A stretch of 64,000 nucleotides of DNA from Promethearchaeota archaeon (GTDB lineage: Archaea; Asgardarchaeota; Thorarchaeia; Thorarchaeales; Thorarchaeaceae): the NCBI GenBank assembly GCA_014728035.1, contig WJMJ01000059.1, positions 248,001 through 312,000 on the forward strand, given 5' to 3'. The position numbers and the translations under genes are program-made. Below are positions 62,005 to 64,000 of this stretch, one piece after another. Below the pieces are notes generated by a model. That model saw only the letters and a list, made by a program, of their open reading frames with translations, made no database searches and was not told where the DNA came from. Position 1 is the first letter of the stretch; each line of letters opens with the position of its first letter.

Positions 62005-63913
62005 GAGTGCTACCCCCTTCTGTAGACAATGTTGGTGTGTCAGCTGCTAACTCCATTTCTCTCAAGGTTGATGCAATTCCCGCATAGTACCCATCTTGTT
62101 CAATTAATTCTTCATGAGATCCAATCTCTACAATTCTACCCTTCTCCATCATGACTATCAAGTCTGCATTTCGAATTGTGCTTAGACGATGAGTTATAAT
62201 GAACGTGGTTCTTCCAATCATTAGCTTTTCCAAAGCTTGCTGTATTAGAGCTTCAGTTTTGGCATCAACAGAACTAGTCGAGTCATCCAGAATCAAAATT
62301 TTCGGATCTGCTACAAGGGCTCGAGCAATTGCAATTCTTTGTTTTTGACCCCCACTCAATGTGACACCTCTTTCCCCAATTGTTGAGTCGTATCCTTCAT
62401 CAAGACTAGATATGAAGTCATGAATGTTTGCTGACTTTGCAGCCGACTCTATTTCTTCAAATGGACAATTTGGTTTTGCAAAAGCAATATTTTCTCCAAT
62501 CGTGGCTGAGAATAAGAAGGGATCCTGATGTACCATTCCAATATTCATTCTCAAATCTTCTAAACGATAATTTCTAACATCTTCTCCATCAATACGAACA
62601 TGACCTGGTTCTCGAATCTGGTATGCTTTTCCCTCAATGACAATAGCTCCATGCTGTTCCTTGTGTTTTTCCCCATCAACTTCCACTGTATTATCTTCTT
62701 GAATATGGTATATTTTATCATCGATTTCAACAGTAGGTCTATCATCCACATCATAGAATCTGGGAATCAAATTCATAAGACTCGTTTTTCCTGAACCGGT
62801 TCCTCCTAGCAGTGCTACAACCTGTCCTGGCCTAGCAGTAAAATGAATATCTTTGAGGATGAACTTATCATCATGATAACTGAAGTAGACATGTTCAAAG
62901 TCCACTTTGCCCTTGAATCTATCAATCTCAATTGGTTCTTCTGGATTCAATAATTCATCACGGTGGTCTAAGATGTAAAATGTTCTCTCACCGGCTGCAT
63001 CAGCTCTCTGATACATTCCAACACCCCAACTGAGGAATCTTGCAGGAAGTATGAGCATTCCTACAAGTGTAATATATCCTGTAAATACTCCGTAGCTCAT
63101 GGACCCCATTAAGAATTGAAGCCCCCCATAATATATGATGAAGCCTGTGGCAATTCCAAAAACGGTTGGCAGTAAGGGTCGATAGAATGAAAGAAGTCTA
63201 AGCGCTTCAGTTCTTTCTTCGAGAAATCTATAATTCTCTTTTTCGACTCGTTCAAATTCTCGCTCTGAAGCAGCATACGACTTTACAACTTTCATGCCTA
63301 CAATATTTTCTGCTAGAACCGAACTAAGTGTGCCATATTGTTCTCTAGCTGAATAGAATACTGGTCTAACTTTTTTGGCGAATACGTAAATGAATGCACC
63401 CGCAAATGGAATAAGTGCAAGAAGATACAAGGTCAGATCCAAATTTAACCATAGCATAACTATGTATGTTCCAATCATTTGAGCCAAACCAATCAGTATT
63501 ACTCTATATCCCCAGAAGAGAAACTCTCTCATTGTTGTCACGTCAGTAGTTACTCTTGCTAGTAGTTGTCCTGTTTCATTCTGGTCGTAAAACGATAGGT
63601 CTTTCTCCATCAGAGAATCGTAAAGTTCCCCTCTAAGGTCGTAGATTACTTTCTGTGCCGTAATAGCTGCTCCGTATCTTCCACCTATATCAAATAAAGC
63701 ATATAGTAGTGTGAGAGCTAGATATGTTAGTGCAAGTTGAATTACGATATTGTAGTTTCCGGAGGGTATAGCCGTATCGATAATTTCTACTATCACTAAT
63801 GGGGTTAGCAGATTGAAAACCGTACCTATTACTGCCGATGTCAAAAACCCAAAAAATAGTGGCTTATGCTTTAATGCATAATTTGTAAGACGAGATACGT
63901 ACCCCATTTTCAA
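61997..63913 (-). CDS. ABC exporter half-transporter with degenerate site and NBD insertion
   Basis: 638 residues: six membrane helices then a nucleotide-binding domain. Walker A GGTGSGKTS, signature LSGGQKQRIAIARAL, but Walker B reads LILDDSTSSVD, Asp instead of the catalytic Glu, the form of degenerate-site subunits in heterodimeric exporters. After IPRFYDVDD, about residues 385-437 form an extra beta-rich stretch with two similar 22-residue units, ending in the usual RIDGEDVRNY. Start is TTG at 63913 or ATG at 63907. A palindrome TGTGTA-gta-TACACA sits at 63953-63967. Confidence 0.9.
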   Translation of the reverse strand: MKMGYVSRLTNYALKHKPLFFGFLTSAVIGTVFNLLTPLVIVEIIDTAIPSGNYNIVIQLALTYLALTLLYALFDIGGRYGAAITAQKVIYDLRGELYDSLMEKDLSFYDQNETGQLLARVTTDVTTMREFLFWGYRVILIGLAQMIGTYIVMLWLNLDLTLYLLALIPFAGAFIYVFAKKVRPVFYSAREQYGTLSSVLAENIVGMKVVKSYAASEREFERVEKENYRFLEERTEALRLLSFYRPLLPTVFGIATGFIIYYGGLQFLMGSMSYGVFTGYITLVGMLILPARFLSWGVGMYQRADAAGERTFYILDHRDELLNPEEPIEIDRFKGKVDFEHVYFSYHDDKFILKDIHFTARPGQVVALLGGTGSGKTSLMNLIPRFYDVDDRPTVEIDDKIYHIQEDNTVEVDGEKHKEQHGAIVIEGKAYQIREPGHVRIDGEDVRNYRLEDLRMNIGMVHQDPFLFSATIGENIAFAKPNCPFEEIESAAKSANIHDFISSLDEGYDSTIGERGVTLSGGQKQRIAIARALVADPKILILDDSTSSVDAKTEALIQQALEKLMIGRTTFIITHRLSTIRNADLIVMMEKGRIVEIGSHEELIEQDGYYAGIASTLREMELAADTPTLSTEGGSTHE

Positions 63914-63952
63914 AGTCCCACCTTTTGGTGCTCCTGGCTTGATGATAAGGAT

Positions 63953-63967
63953 TGTGTAGTATACACA
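63953..63967. promoter_or_regulatory. Palindrome upstream of the ABC exporter
   Basis: TGTGTA-gta-TACACA, 6+6 inverted repeat about 40 bases upstream of the start; possible operator. The remainder to 64000 shows nothing else. Confidence 0.4.
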
Positions 63968-64000
63968 GTATTTTCGTTTTATGGTTTATTCGACACACAA

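Overview
The window is archaeal and most likely from an Asgard archaeon, possibly Thorarchaeia. It is AT-rich (about 40 % GC by eye). Genes use GGTGA/GGAGG ribosome-binding sites with frequent GTG and TTG starts, and TATA-box promoters are visible. Typical archaeal genes are present: uS19, a histone-fold protein, a NOP2/Sun methylase with a PUA-domain partner, a PAC2 protein, a COG2521 methylase, NfeD and M42. Asgard-type eukaryote-like genes are two tandem profilin homologues, a Ras-like GTPase followed by a large TPR protein, and a small membrane protein resembling DPM2. I see no rRNA, tRNA, CRISPR array, insertion sequence or prophage. No gene-free stretch exceeds 300 bases.

Layout: 1-7.1 kb holds housekeeping genes: a helicase-like protein lacking its ATPase motifs (cut by the window edge), PRC-barrel, PAC2, NOP2/Sun plus PUA, threonine synthase, CYTH and HD proteins. 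7.3-20.7 kb is one long operon for a cell-surface system: a 2275-residue transglutaminase-like/Ig-repeat protein, DUF4129, DUF4350, MoxR ATPase, DUF58, a membrane protein and a DHH phosphoesterase. 20.7-26.4 kb has an OPT-type transporter, the profilin pair, a TPR protein, and a winged-helix regulator divergent from three micro-ORFs across an operator-rich region. 26.4-33.6 kb holds a methylase, GNAT, flippase-like, two-heme cytochrome b-like, MFS, NfeD and M42 genes. 33.6-38.1 kb is a cysteine-rich, probably metal-linked ABC cluster (NosL-like, DUF4418, MacB-like). 38.2-43.5 kb has a regulator, a secreted protein divergent from a secreted metacaspase, and several enzymes. 43.7-47.7 kb has the GTPase-TPR pair, a flavodoxin and a decayed TPR gene. 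47.7-55.7 kb is mixed (methylase, small membrane proteins, HD protein, PhzF, a solitary uS19, TPR, GlmM, DPM2-like). 55.8-64 kb has EtfBA, the histone-fold gene, a regulator operon with a leader ORF, and a heterodimeric ABC exporter.

The best candidates for undescribed biology are: the winged-helix/triple-operator/micro-ORF locus at 25.2-26.4 kb; the loss of catalytic residues in both the helicase and the transglutaminase-like protein; the DPM2-like protein; the tandem profilins; and the cysteine-rich NosL/DUF4418/ABC cluster. All functional calls come from reading motifs by eye. No database search was possible.
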